Part shown: positions 33,550 to 40,944 of the stretch, piece after piece
How positions within the stretch are numbered: the stretch's first letter is position 1
How the letters are laid out: every line of letters starts with the position of its first letter
DNA from: Veillonella sp.
GTDB lineage: Bacteria; Bacillota; Negativicutes; Veillonellales; Veillonellaceae
Direction of reading: 5' to 3'
Length of the DNA: 64,000 nt
NCBI RefSeq assembly: GCF_041333735.1
Contig: NZ_JBGKFB010000001.1
Coordinates: 310,001-374,000 of the forward strand
Translations under genes and position numbers: made by a program
The notes under the pieces: model-generated
Told to the model about the DNA's origin: nothing
Database searches by the model: none
What the model saw: the letters and a program-made list of their open reading frames with translations, nothing else

Positions 33550-34488
33550 CTATTTCACGATAAACGCCGTTGGGATCATGCGTTCCCCTAACAAATCGGC
33601 TGGTTTGTTTACTACTTTACCATTGAGGTATAGTGTAGAACTAGAACCACCATCTAAATTCGCTGCAATGTAGCAACCTTTTTCATAGAGAATATCTTGT
33701 ACATCACGTAATGTAGCGCCAAGAGAATAACCTGGTTGACGACCATCAATTACGAGGAATAGTACTGTACCATCTTTCTTTTGACCGATAGCAGTACGTG
33801 GACCTACGCCCCAGCCACCATCGCCTTCGGTAATCATCTTCTTACCATCTACTATAAGAGGTGGGCCAAAGGTAATACCTTCCATAGCTTTCATATCACT
33901 AAGTTGTGTTTTATCGTAGTTACCTGCAATAAGGTTACCAGATTTAGAGAATCCTACGAAGTCTACCGCTTCTTCAGGTCCTACATCTTTACCGATGACA
34001 TATTCACCATCATGCAAGATGAAGCCATAAGGCAAACGGCCTGTGCCAGTACCATTTGGATCGTGGAAACCACCGCCATTAATAGCAGCTACCGCATTAT
34101 TCATCTTCGCAATATTACTTGTAGTATCGCCTTTTTCTTGAATATTAGCAGCTGTACCGACTTCAATACGACGAGGGTCTGGAATTTCAAGAATATAGCC
34201 TACATAACGAGCAGACTGAATTTTTTCAAGGTTTAAGCTCTTATCTTCACGAGCATTAAACTTGAACAAATCTTGGCTTTTAACAACGCCAACTGTGCCC
34301 AAAATAGATTGCAATTCATCTTCACTGAATAGCCATGTAATGTAATGAGGATGACGAGATTGCAATATGGCACCAATAACGGCGCGCTTTACATTATTAA
34401 ATGGTCCAAAGAGCACCACGAATGGTGAGGTTACAACGGTAAATAGGAACACCATGATGATGAACTTTACCCAATTCTTTTTGAACAA
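33550..34488 (-). CDS. Phosphodiester glycosidase (NAGPA) family protein
   Basis: A 312-residue membrane-anchored protein: one N-terminal helix (about 8-28), then the NAGPA domain. The core GPRTAIGQKKDGTVLFLVID, then GYSLGATLRDVQDILYEKGC and AANLDGGSSSTLYLNGKVVN, at about 228-295, is the family hallmark. NAGPA enzymes remove GlcNAc-phosphate diester caps; bacterial relatives act on sugar phosphodiesters of wall or capsule polymers. It sits between a deacetylase and an unknown exported protein, so it probably modifies an extracellular polysaccharide. Confidence 0.88.
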   Translation of the reverse strand: MFKKNWVKFIIMVFLFTVVTSPFVVLFGPFNNVKRAVIGAILQSRHPHYITWLFSEDELQSILGTVGVVKSQDLFKFNAREDKSLNLEKIQSARYVGYILEIPDPRRIEVGTAANIQEKGDTTSNIAKMNNAVAAINGGGFHDPNGTGTGRLPYGFILHDGEYVIGKDVGPEEAVDFVGFSKSGNLIAGNYDKTQLSDMKAMEGITFGPPLIVDGKKMITEGDGGWGVGPRTAIGQKKDGTVLFLVIDGRQPGYSLGATLRDVQDILYEKGCYIAANLDGGSSSTLYLNGKVVNKPADLLGERMIPTAFIVK

Positions 34489-34499
34489 TGTATTTCTCC

Positions 34500-35303
34500 T
34501 TATAAATCAGTGAAATGTTCGGTACTAATGCGTTCTTCAAAATGTTTGATATCAACAGCATTACCAACCCAAACACGCAAAATGTTATATGGATTATCAC
34601 CTGTATGAGCCCAGCCAGATTTCATAGCCATACTTATTTTGATGCCCGCTTTTTTAGTGGCAGCATCGGTGAATTCATTTTTATCTCCATAAGGATAGCA
34701 GAACCAAGGATTATCCTTGATACCCACTTCTTTTGCAAGGGCTTCTTGAGCCTTTGTAATATTTTCTATTTGTTTAGCTTCAGACAATTGGCCCATTTCG
34801 ATATGTTGGAATCCATGATTGGAAATGGTAATACCATTTTTATGCATTTCACGAATTTGATCCCAAGTTAACCGTGTACCTACATCTCCAGGATTGATAA
34901 ACACAGTGGCTGCAAAACCATATTCCTTCATAATTGGATATACGATAGAATACGTATCTGCATAACCGTCATCAAAGGTTAATACAACAGGTTTTTCAGG
35001 CACTGCTGCACCATTTACGACATAATCATATAGTTGATCCATCGTTAATGGATTATAACCATTATCTTTGAGGAACTTCATTTGTTCTCTGAATAGATCC
35101 TCACGAATAACTGCATCGTTATCCTTATCATCGCCAATTTTATGATACATAAGAACAGGGATGCCCGTTGGATGTACCATTTTGACTTCTTTTACAGGCG
35201 CCGTTGGACTAGGTGGTTCCGTTTTTTGTGAAAGTAATCCACATCCTGCTAAAACCACAGCCAATACGACAACTAATAGCGTTACCAATGGAATCCGTTT
35301 CAT
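34500..35303 (-). CDS. Polysaccharide deacetylase lipoprotein (NodB-type)
   Basis: A 267-residue lipoprotein with the lipobox VLAGC (Cys 21). The deacetylase domain has motif 1 TFDDGYADT near residue 107 (catalytic Asp-Asp), motif 2 SNHGFQHIEM (H-x-x-x-H), and later a YPYGDKN block near 198. This arrangement fits PgaB-like or Pda-type enzymes that remove acetyl groups from N-acetylglucosamine polymers. A long linker after the Cys is Pro-rich. It is first of the five-gene envelope operon ending at 31046, with a GGAGG site and a 12-nt gap to the next gene. Confidence 0.9.
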   Translation of the reverse strand: MKRIPLVTLLVVVLAVVLAGCGLLSQKTEPPSPTAPVKEVKMVHPTGIPVLMYHKIGDDKDNDAVIREDLFREQMKFLKDNGYNPLTMDQLYDYVVNGAAVPEKPVVLTFDDGYADTYSIVYPIMKEYGFAATVFINPGDVGTRLTWDQIREMHKNGITISNHGFQHIEMGQLSEAKQIENITKAQEALAKEVGIKDNPWFCYPYGDKNEFTDAATKKAGIKISMAMKSGWAHTGDNPYNILRVWVGNAVDIKHFEERISTEHFTDL

Positions 35304-35373
35304 AGGTCCCTCCTCTATTAGAACACAATTATATACAGAATATTATAACATTTCTATGAAGATTAGTAAAAAA

Positions 35374-35937
35374 CTAACGCTTCATTAGCACCTCATCAAT
35401 CGATTTTCTAGGTCTAGGATACATAGCTTCATCTGGAACACCTATGGCAATGATAGCCTGTACATCATGAGAAGTATTCAAAAAGGCTTTGCTTTCACTC
35501 TGCATAAAATACACATCATTCATCCAAAGTGTACCTAATCCAATCGCTTTTGCGCCCAACAAAATATGTTCCACAAAAGCACCTATGGCTTGTAAATCAC
35601 TTTTCTCCCACACGCAAGTATAATCTGGCAAATGGTCATAAGGATTAAAGACAAAGAGCAAATCACTAGCTGTATTCATCGCCTTAAGACTAATCTCCAA
35701 GCTGCCAAAATGCTCTTTACGTTCTTTATATTGATCTAGCACTTGAAAGCCGAGATTTACAAAATGTTCCTTCTCCACGCCAGTCACATGAATAACCTGC
35801 CAAGGTTGCCGATTTTTAGGAGAAGGAGCTCGCATTCCAAGGTCTACTAATTTTTGAATTATATCATCTCCCAGTGAAGGGGATACTTTATACTTGCGCA
35901 CGCTAGTTCGTGCATGTATAACCTCTGTTAATTCCAT
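35374..35937 (-). CDS. Nitroreductase family protein
   Basis: A 187-residue FMN-dependent nitroreductase-fold protein. The N-terminal ARTSVRKYK and then MRAPSPKNRQPWQVI (residues about 35-49) are the FMN-binding Arg/Ser blocks. GLGTLWMNDVYFM near residue 135 covers the second FMN contact. The length is typical of the short NADH-dependent class. The substrate is unknown (nitro compounds, quinones or flavin). It lies 70 nt upstream of the deacetylase gene but its own stop is separated from it, so operon membership is uncertain. Confidence 0.85.
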   Translation of the reverse strand: MELTEVIHARTSVRKYKVSPSLGDDIIQKLVDLGMRAPSPKNRQPWQVIHVTGVEKEHFVNLGFQVLDQYKERKEHFGSLEISLKAMNTASDLLFVFNPYDHLPDYTCVWEKSDLQAIGAFVEHILLGAKAIGLGTLWMNDVYFMQSESKAFLNTSHDVQAIIAIGVPDEAMYPRPRKSIDEVLMKR

Positions 35938-36069
35938 ACTTTCACCAAACTATCTAATGTTAGCCAAATTATATATTGTTATGTTGTAATACTCTCAATA
36001 ATGCTTTAATATTCTAATTATATACTATACAGCGTAAACTATACTATTTTAATACACAGAGGATTTACC

Positions 36070-36861
36070 ATGAAAAAACGTCTTACTCTCATACAAATGG
36101 ATGTCCACGTAAACGACGTAGAGTATAACTACAATCGCGTTCAAGAATTATTAACTCAATCTCTATCTGAAAGTCCAGATATTATCGTATTACCTGAAAC
36201 TTGGAACACTGGCTTTTATCCATCTACAGATTTAATCAATATTTCCGACACAAATGGGGACCGTACTAAAGCCTTATTAAGTACATTTTCTAAAGAACAT
36301 AATGTAAATATTGTAGGCGGATCTGTAGCAGTTGCAAAAGACAATCTCGTATTTAATACATCCTATGTTTACAACCGAAGTGGTGAACTTGTAGGAGAAT
36401 ATTCTAAGATGCACGGCTTTAGCCCTGCCAAAGAAGACAAATACTTTGCAAGCGGCACCCATACCACACATTTCGAACTAGATGGAATACCTTGCAGTAC
36501 TGTCATCTGTTATGATATCCGTTTCCCTGAGCTAGTAAGAATGGCTGCATTACCAGGCACAGAATTATTGTTTGTGCCTGCTCAATGGCCTACGATGCGT
36601 CTACGTCACTGGCAAGTACTCAATGAAGTGCGGGCCATAGAAAACCAACTCTTCGTCTGCGCTGTAAACGGCTGTGGCACAGTAGGCCGCGTTCAAAGTA
36701 CAGGGCACTCTGCTGTATATGATCCATGGGGTACCAACCTACTCGAAATGGACACTAATGAAGACATTGCTTCTGTGGACATCGACCTCGCTGTAGTCGA
36801 AGATATCCGCAACAAAATTAATATCTTTAGAGATCGCAAACCTGAACTCTATAACCTATAA
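36070..36861 (+). CDS. Carbon-nitrogen hydrolase (nitrilase/omega-amidase-like)
   Basis: A 263-residue nitrilase-superfamily amidase. The catalytic triad is E43 (VLPETWNTGF), K113 (EYSKMHGFSPA) and C147 (VICYDIRFPELVR). The C-terminal INIFRDRKPELY is a common family end. The closest functional class is omega-amidase (YafV/NIT2), which hydrolyses 2-oxoglutaramate; other amidases with the same triad cannot be excluded. It is a single gene with its own terminator. Confidence 0.87.
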   Translation: MKKRLTLIQMDVHVNDVEYNYNRVQELLTQSLSESPDIIVLPETWNTGFYPSTDLINISDTNGDRTKALLSTFSKEHNVNIVGGSVAVAKDNLVFNTSYVYNRSGELVGEYSKMHGFSPAKEDKYFASGTHTTHFELDGIPCSTVICYDIRFPELVRMAALPGTELLFVPAQWPTMRLRHWQVLNEVRAIENQLFVCAVNGCGTVGRVQSTGHSAVYDPWGTNLLEMDTNEDIASVDIDLAVVEDIRNKINIFRDRKPELYNL

Positions 36862-36880
36862 CCCCAAATACATAATAAAG

Positions 36881-36952
36881 GCACATTGTTTTAACTGCCA
36901 TCTTAAATAATTCATTCATAGATGGTCTGCGCATAAAACAATGTGCTTTTTT
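36881..36952 (+). terminator. Terminator after the nitrilase-family gene
   Basis: Long hairpin: GCACATTGTTTT (36881-36892) pairs with AAAACAATGTGC (36935-36946), with an inner GCCATCT/AGATGGT helix, followed by TTTTTT. Confidence 0.8.
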
Positions 36953-37016
36953 ATTTTTATTGTGCTGTATAGAGGAAATAAATCACTCTAGTTTGTTCTG
37001 GATTAACGGCCACACC

Positions 37017-37229
37017 TTAAAACTCAATAAGCTTCCACATGTCTTCTGGAACTTGTTCTAAAGGTTTATTCTTTGCCATAGCGTCTTTTAGAATATCAAT
37101 CGTATCTTGTACCTCTTGTTTATCCTTTGTATTTGGATCGTGTAGAACGACACGGTTTAAAGAGCCTTGTCCAAATTGTTTTAAGTATTCTTTTTCTACT
37201 TGATTAAGTTCACGACGTAAGTATTTCAT
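37017..37229 (-). CDS. Small unknown protein, third gene of the toxin-antitoxin operon
   Basis: 70 residues from the ATG at 37229 (AAAGGA 6 nt upstream); an earlier in-frame start at 37268 would add 13 residues and overlap relE. The protein is charged and mostly helical (MKYLRRELNQVEKEYLKQFG, ending EDMWKLIEF). I do not recognise it. Its stop is 10 nt from the toxin start region, so it is co-transcribed with relB-relE. It could be a regulator, chaperone or passenger of the module. Confidence 0.6.
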   Translation of the reverse strand: MKYLRRELNQVEKEYLKQFGQGSLNRVVLHDPNTKDKQEVQDTIDILKDAMAKNKPLEQVPEDMWKLIEF

Positions 37230-37239
37230 AATGTATCCT

Positions 37240-37506
37240 TTATTTATAAATATCTTTCTTATGACCAACTTCTAACGCTAATATAATACATCTGTCATCA
37301 TTAATATCAGCAATCACTCTATAATTACCAATGCGATAACGCCAAAGGCCTGTCTTATTACCTGTCAATGATTTTCCTGAGTACCTAGGGTTTTCTACAT
37401 TATCTACGTTCTTTATAAGCCAATTAAAAAGATAACGTTGCGTTGATTTATCTAATTTAGAAAATTGCTTGTCAAACCGTTTAGAAAACTCAAGTTTATA
37501 AGCCAT
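37240..37506 (-). CDS. RelE/ParE family toxin
   Basis: An 88-residue type II toxin. The family core GLWRYRIGNYRVIADINDD then LALEVGHKKDIY (residues about 50-85) has the conserved Arg pairs and the C-terminal Tyr of RelE/YafQ-type mRNA interferases, although ParE-type gyrase inhibitors look similar. The start ATG at 37506 overlaps the antitoxin stop at 37496 by 11 nt. RelE enzymes cut mRNA on the ribosome; its target here is not shown. Confidence 0.85.
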   Translation of the reverse strand: MAYKLEFSKRFDKQFSKLDKSTQRYLFNWLIKNVDNVENPRYSGKSLTGNKTGLWRYRIGNYRVIADINDDRCIILALEVGHKKDIYK

Positions 37507-37717
37507 ATTTTGCACGCATTTCCGCCACAGAATAAGTAACTGGATCTTGCTTATATTCTGCTAATGCTTTTTGACCTACCTTAAAATCAAATTCATCTTC
37601 AATCTTTTCCAATAAAGCCTTCTTAAAAAGTGTAGAAAGTGTTTCATCCATAAACTCAGCATATGTTTTAAATAACTCTTCTTCTTGTTCATTCAAACGG
37701 ACTGAAATATTTGCCAT
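37496..37717 (-). CDS. RelB/DUF6290-type antitoxin (ribbon-helix-helix)
   Basis: 73 residues from the ATG at 37717 (SD GGAGG). The N-terminus MANISVRLNEQEEELFKTYA is a ribbon-helix-helix DNA-binding start, and the C-terminal half (DEFDFKVGQKALAEYK, VAEMRAKYGL) is charged, as in toxin-binding tails. It binds its own promoter; a perfect 35-bp palindrome (37726-37760) overlaps the ribosome site. It precedes the RelE-type toxin with an 11-nt overlap. Confidence 0.85.
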   Translation of the reverse strand: MANISVRLNEQEEELFKTYAEFMDETLSTLFKKALLEKIEDEFDFKVGQKALAEYKQDPVTYSVAEMRAKYGL

Positions 37718-37725
37718 ATAAAGCA

Positions 37726-37760
37726 CCTCCATATGTAATACATTGTATTACATATGGAGG
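37726..37760 (-). promoter_or_regulatory. Perfect 35-bp palindromic operator over the TA ribosome site
   Basis: 16-nt arms around a 3-nt centre; the left arm reads CCTCCATATGTAATAC. The right arm on the minus strand contains the SD GGAGG of the antitoxin gene. A possible -10 TACAAT lies in its centre with -35 TGGACT 18 nt upstream. It could act as protein operator and as SD-sequestering hairpin. Confidence 0.75.
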
Positions 37761-37881
37761 GTCTTAGTCCATTCCTTAAAATCACCAATAACACTATTTT
37801 AATAAAATTTTATATTTTAAAAATCAGAGAAGGAAAACGTTTTATGGGTGCAGAATATTGTATATTTCATTATTCATATTA

Positions 37882-38019
37882 GACAAACAAAAAAGGCACA
37901 CCACCCTTCTCTCGTCTCTCAGCGGCATGCCTTTTTATGTATATAGTTACTCTCGAACTATATCGTATGTCAGTCTGGCTAACTCTCTCTAAGTCCCTTT
38001 AACGACACGCCAGTATGTC
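37882..38019 (-). ncRNA. Candidate small RNA with GAGAG hairpin loops (ncRNA-B)
   Basis: About 138 nt, no ORF, bounded by a near-consensus promoter (38026-38054) and a terminator (stem 37890-37898 / 37928-37936, then a run of T). Three hairpins can be drawn on the minus strand: ACTGGC/GCCAG with a loop containing AGAGAGAG; ATATAGTT-CGAGAGT-AACTATAT; and the terminator hairpin, whose loop contains GAGAGACGAGAGA. Each loop shows GAGAG, which is complementary to the CUCUC motifs of ncRNA-A. Confidence 0.6.
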
Positions 38020-38025
38020 ACCTTT

Positions 38026-38054
38026 AATATACAATTATAAAATAACTTTGTCAA
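38026..38054 (-). promoter_or_regulatory. Promoter of ncRNA-B
   Basis: Minus-strand -35 TTGACA (38049-38054), exact consensus, 17-nt spacer, -10 TATATT (38026-38031). Start predicted near 38019. Best promoter match seen in the window. Confidence 0.7.
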
Positions 38055-38246
38055 TATTTTAGAAAAATTTTATTTTTTTATTTTACCAATAAATACTTGC
38101 AAAAGATTTATACAAATTGTAATATAAATAAATTTTATACATTTAATGCTTATTTTCGTACCATAAATCATTTACATAAATCATCTACAAGTGGTATTAT
38201 TAGCAGTGCACTAGAATTTGGTTATTATGAAAGAAAGGTAATAACT

Positions 38247-39620
38247 ATGTTTTCATTTCTACAACCAAAAGAGGCAAAACCATCGGTTCCACAGAATATG
38301 ATTATGAATCTATATTACAAATATAGATTTCAATCTCTAGCCGGTGTATTTATTGGTTACGCAGCGTACTATATCGTTCGTAACAACTTTGCCTTATCAA
38401 CTCATTTTTTATCAGATATCCTACACATGAGCAAAACGGAAATCGGTTTGCTATCTAGTGGTATGCTTATCGCCTACGGTCTAAGTAAAGGCTTCATGAG
38501 TAGTCTTGCTGACAAAGCAAGCCCTGCAAAATTTATGGCTTTCGGTCTTATTTGTTGTGCAATTATCAATATTTTCATGAGCTTTGCCGACAGCCTCGCC
38601 TTCTTCTTAGTATTAGTAGTTCTTAATGGTTTCTTCCAAGGCTTTGGTGTAGGTCCATCCTTCATCACACTTGCCAAATGGTATCCAAAACAGGAACGTG
38701 GTCGCTTTGGGGCAATTTGGAATATCTCCCATAATCTTGGTGGTGGTATCGTAGCACCAATCGTAGCTGCTGCGTTATACTTCACTACTACCGATCACTG
38801 GCAATTAGGCAGCTATGGTATTCCTGCAATTATTGCAATTATAGTAGCAGTTATTATTTGCTTCTTGATCAAAGAAAGTCCTGAACGAGAAGGTTTACCA
38901 CCAACTAGCGAAATCATTGCCGATACATCTCATAAAACACATAGAAGTGCAGAAGCACCTCACCTAAGCACAAGACAAATCTTTGTACAATATGTATTAA
39001 AAAATAAAAATGCTTGGTATGTGTCTCTAGTTGATACATTCGTTTATATGATTCGTTTCGGTATGCTTACATGGTTGCCTATTTACTTATTACAAGTAAA
39101 AGGATTCTCTAAAGCGGAAATGTCCATCGCCTTCTTATTCTTCGAATGGGCAGCAATTCCTTCTACAATTTTTGCTGGTTATATTTCCGATAAATTCTTT
39201 AAAGGTTATCGTATGCCTCCAGCAATCATTGCAGTAAGTATTATCTTCTTCTGCATCTTTGGCTATTGGCAAAGTGAATCCCTCTTATGGGTTACATTCT
39301 TTGCTGCTGTTGTAGGTTGCCTAATCTACATTCCTCAATTCTTAGCCTCTGTACAAACTATGGATATCGTACCTCCATTCGCTGTAGGCTCTGCTGTTGG
39401 TCTTCGTGGCTTTATGAGTTACATCGTAGGTGCCAACCTTGGTACAACACTATTTGGTGTTTTAGCAGATAAATTCGGTTGGAATGCAGGTTTCTATCTC
39501 CTAATGGCAGCATGTATTCTTTGCATTACATTCTGTGTACTTGCCCACTTTGGTGCAAAAGAATTAGATGCTAAAGAAGCAGAACTTGAACAACTTCAAA
39601 CCGCTGAAGCTAACAGCTAA
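38247..39620 (+). CDS. Organophosphate:phosphate antiporter (GlpT/UhpT/PgtP-like MFS)
   Basis: A 457-residue, 12-helix MFS protein of the OPA family. The start at 38247 (MFSFLQPKEAKPSVP) has AAAGG upstream; an earlier in-frame start at 38097 gives 50 unlikely residues. The block RGRFGAIWNISHNLGGG at about 148-164 and the cytoplasmic-loop KNKNAWYVSLVDTFVYMIRFG are typical of UhpT/PgtP relatives. It exchanges a sugar phosphate or phosphoglycerate for Pi; which one is not assignable. It is a single gene with its own terminator. Confidence 0.9.
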   Translation: MFSFLQPKEAKPSVPQNMIMNLYYKYRFQSLAGVFIGYAAYYIVRNNFALSTHFLSDILHMSKTEIGLLSSGMLIAYGLSKGFMSSLADKASPAKFMAFGLICCAIINIFMSFADSLAFFLVLVVLNGFFQGFGVGPSFITLAKWYPKQERGRFGAIWNISHNLGGGIVAPIVAAALYFTTTDHWQLGSYGIPAIIAIIVAVIICFLIKESPEREGLPPTSEIIADTSHKTHRSAEAPHLSTRQIFVQYVLKNKNAWYVSLVDTFVYMIRFGMLTWLPIYLLQVKGFSKAEMSIAFLFFEWAAIPSTIFAGYISDKFFKGYRMPPAIIAVSIIFFCIFGYWQSESLLWVTFFAAVVGCLIYIPQFLASVQTMDIVPPFAVGSAVGLRGFMSYIVGANLGTTLFGVLADKFGWNAGFYLLMAACILCITFCVLAHFGAKELDAKEAELEQLQTAEANS

Positions 39621-39641
39621 CAACTAAATTCTAGAGCGAAT

Positions 39642-39680
39642 AAAAAGGTAGTAACAAGAATTTGTTACTACCTTTTATTA
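39642..39680. terminator. Bidirectional terminator, convergent genes
   Basis: 15-bp stem AAAAGGTAGTAACAA / TTGTTACTACCTTTT with a 4-nt loop. The stop of the minus gene (39668) lies inside it. Confidence 0.88.
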
Positions 39681-40186
39681 TTTAATAAGTTCGCCAGAAA
39701 CCAAATAATTGGTCCTATAAACCTCATCTTCTTAATAGTATCCATTTTATCTAGAATGGGCTTAGGTATCTCTGCATCGTTTTCAAGAGACACATATTCC
39801 TTATCAACATAAACACCTTTTGCATACTCTGTCCTATGGGTCCATTTTTCAATGGTAAATGTATGAGTGCCATTAGCATCTTCATATTCTTCATAACGAG
39901 TTACATCCGCAATATCTATATCTATATCACCTCTTGTACCTATAACCATCTGATAACCACGATGCACTACGTTCATATCGGATGGCATCACCTTACCGCA
40001 TACCTTTGTAAACTGATATGCACCACGTTTTTTGTTCCAGCGGACCCAAAATTCTGCGTTATTCTTATGTTTGACTAGCTTATACTTATACCCAATCGCC
40101 CCATGAGTATCAATGTAGCAAATTTTGCCTAAAATTGTATATAAATCACTTCGGATCCGTAATGTATCGCCGTACTTAAATTTCAT
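39668..40186 (-). CDS. DUF4178-like protein
   Basis: A 172-residue protein. Residues about 5-140 resemble DUF4178: GDTLRIRSDLYTILGKICYID, then KYKLVKHKNNAEFWVRWNKK and GAYQFTKVCGKV, small beta-rich segments of unknown function. The C-terminal 20 residues contain one hydrophobic stretch (FIGPIIWFLANLL), a possible membrane tail. Function unknown; it stands alone between a terminator and the tRNA cluster. Confidence 0.55.
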   Translation of the reverse strand: MKFKYGDTLRIRSDLYTILGKICYIDTHGAIGYKYKLVKHKNNAEFWVRWNKKRGAYQFTKVCGKVMPSDMNVVHRGYQMVIGTRGDIDIDIADVTRYEEYEDANGTHTFTIEKWTHRTEYAKGVYVDKEYVSLENDAEIPKPILDKMDTIKKMRFIGPIIWFLANLLNNKR

Positions 40187-40274
40187 AAAACACTCTCATG
40201 CTGAAAACAATATATTATTAATTACTATGATTGTACATATAATATGAAATTCTGCCAATACTGATATAGAAAAA

Positions 40275-40301
40275 AGGACCTACAGTAATCTGTAGGTCCT
40301 T
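40275..40301 (-). terminator. Terminator after the tRNA cluster
   Basis: 11-bp stem AAGGACCTACA / TGTAGGTCCTT with a 5-nt loop. It lies just past tRNA-Leu on the minus strand, with a T-run following. Confidence 0.85.
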
Positions 40302-40309
40302 ATATATTT

Positions 40310-40395
40310 TGGTGCGGTTGGAGGGACTTGAACCCTCACGAGCGTACGCTCACCACCCCCTCAAGATGGCGTGTCTGCCATTCCACCACAACCGC
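40310..40395 (-). tRNA. tRNA-Leu (anticodon GAG)
   Basis: Class II tRNA, 86 nt with encoded CCA. Acceptor GCGGTTG pairs with CAACCGC. The anticodon loop TTGAGGG gives GAG. It has a long variable arm and T-loop TTCAAGT. Last of a three-tRNA transcript. Confidence 0.95.
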
Positions 40396-40407
40396 ATGGA
40401 ATACAAA

Positions 40408-40483
<76 letters not shown>

Positions 40484-40503
40484 ACGTTTTTTGTAAAAAA
40501 AAA

Positions 40504-40579
40504 TGGCGACCCCGATCAGATTTGAACTGACGATCTTCGCCGTGACAGGGCGACATGTTAACCGCTACACCACGGGGCC
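40504..40579 (-). tRNA. tRNA-Asp (anticodon GTC)
   Basis: 76 nt with encoded CCA. Acceptor GGCCCCG pairs with CGGGGTC (one G-U), discriminator G, anticodon loop CTGTCAC gives GTC. First tRNA of the cluster. Confidence 0.97.
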
Positions 40580-40608
40580 GCGTATCAACTCTCGTTGACT
40601 ACTCGTAT

Positions 40609-40638
40609 ATATTAACATGAGGCAACCTACTAATGCAA
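40609..40638 (-). promoter_or_regulatory. Putative promoter of the tRNA cluster
   Basis: Minus-strand -35 TTGCAT (40633-40638), 18-nt spacer, -10 TAATAT (40609-40614), 30 nt upstream of tRNA-Asp. Confidence 0.45.
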
Positions 40639-40846
40639 GTACTTTTTTCTAATTTTTTGATGAATTTTTCCAAAATATATGAAATTAGGAATTATCTATT
40701 AAAAATCTCAAATATTAGCCATTTATATTTAGTATGCTTGAATATACTAGAAATTATACCTATAATTACAGAAATCAAAATGCCTGTAAAGCGGATACTA
40801 TTTCTGATTTGTGACTATCTAAAAAACCAGCTTAAGGATAATAATA
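40639..40846. other. AT-rich gap with no supported gene
   Basis: Between the tRNA promoter and the IAT terminator. A short plus-strand frame exists but has no SD and skewed composition. Nothing I can support. Confidence 0.5.
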
Positions 40847-40890
40847 AAATTGGCACCTAAATTTCTTTAACGAAAACTAGGTACCAATTT
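40847..40890 (-). terminator. Terminator after the inverse-autotransporter gene
   Basis: 12-bp stem (one G-U on the minus strand) AAATTGGTACCT / AGGTGCCAATTT, with a 20-nt loop and T-rich tail. Confidence 0.75.
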
Positions 40891-40944
40891 CAACATAATT
40901 ATATAAAATTATTTATTATGATATTTTTACAAGTATGATACAAA

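Noticed and set aside
38097..38246. N-terminal extension of the organophosphate antiporter
   Set aside because: 50 extra residues would be polar and without family match; the ATG at 38247 has an AAAGG site and begins with the usual family N-terminus.
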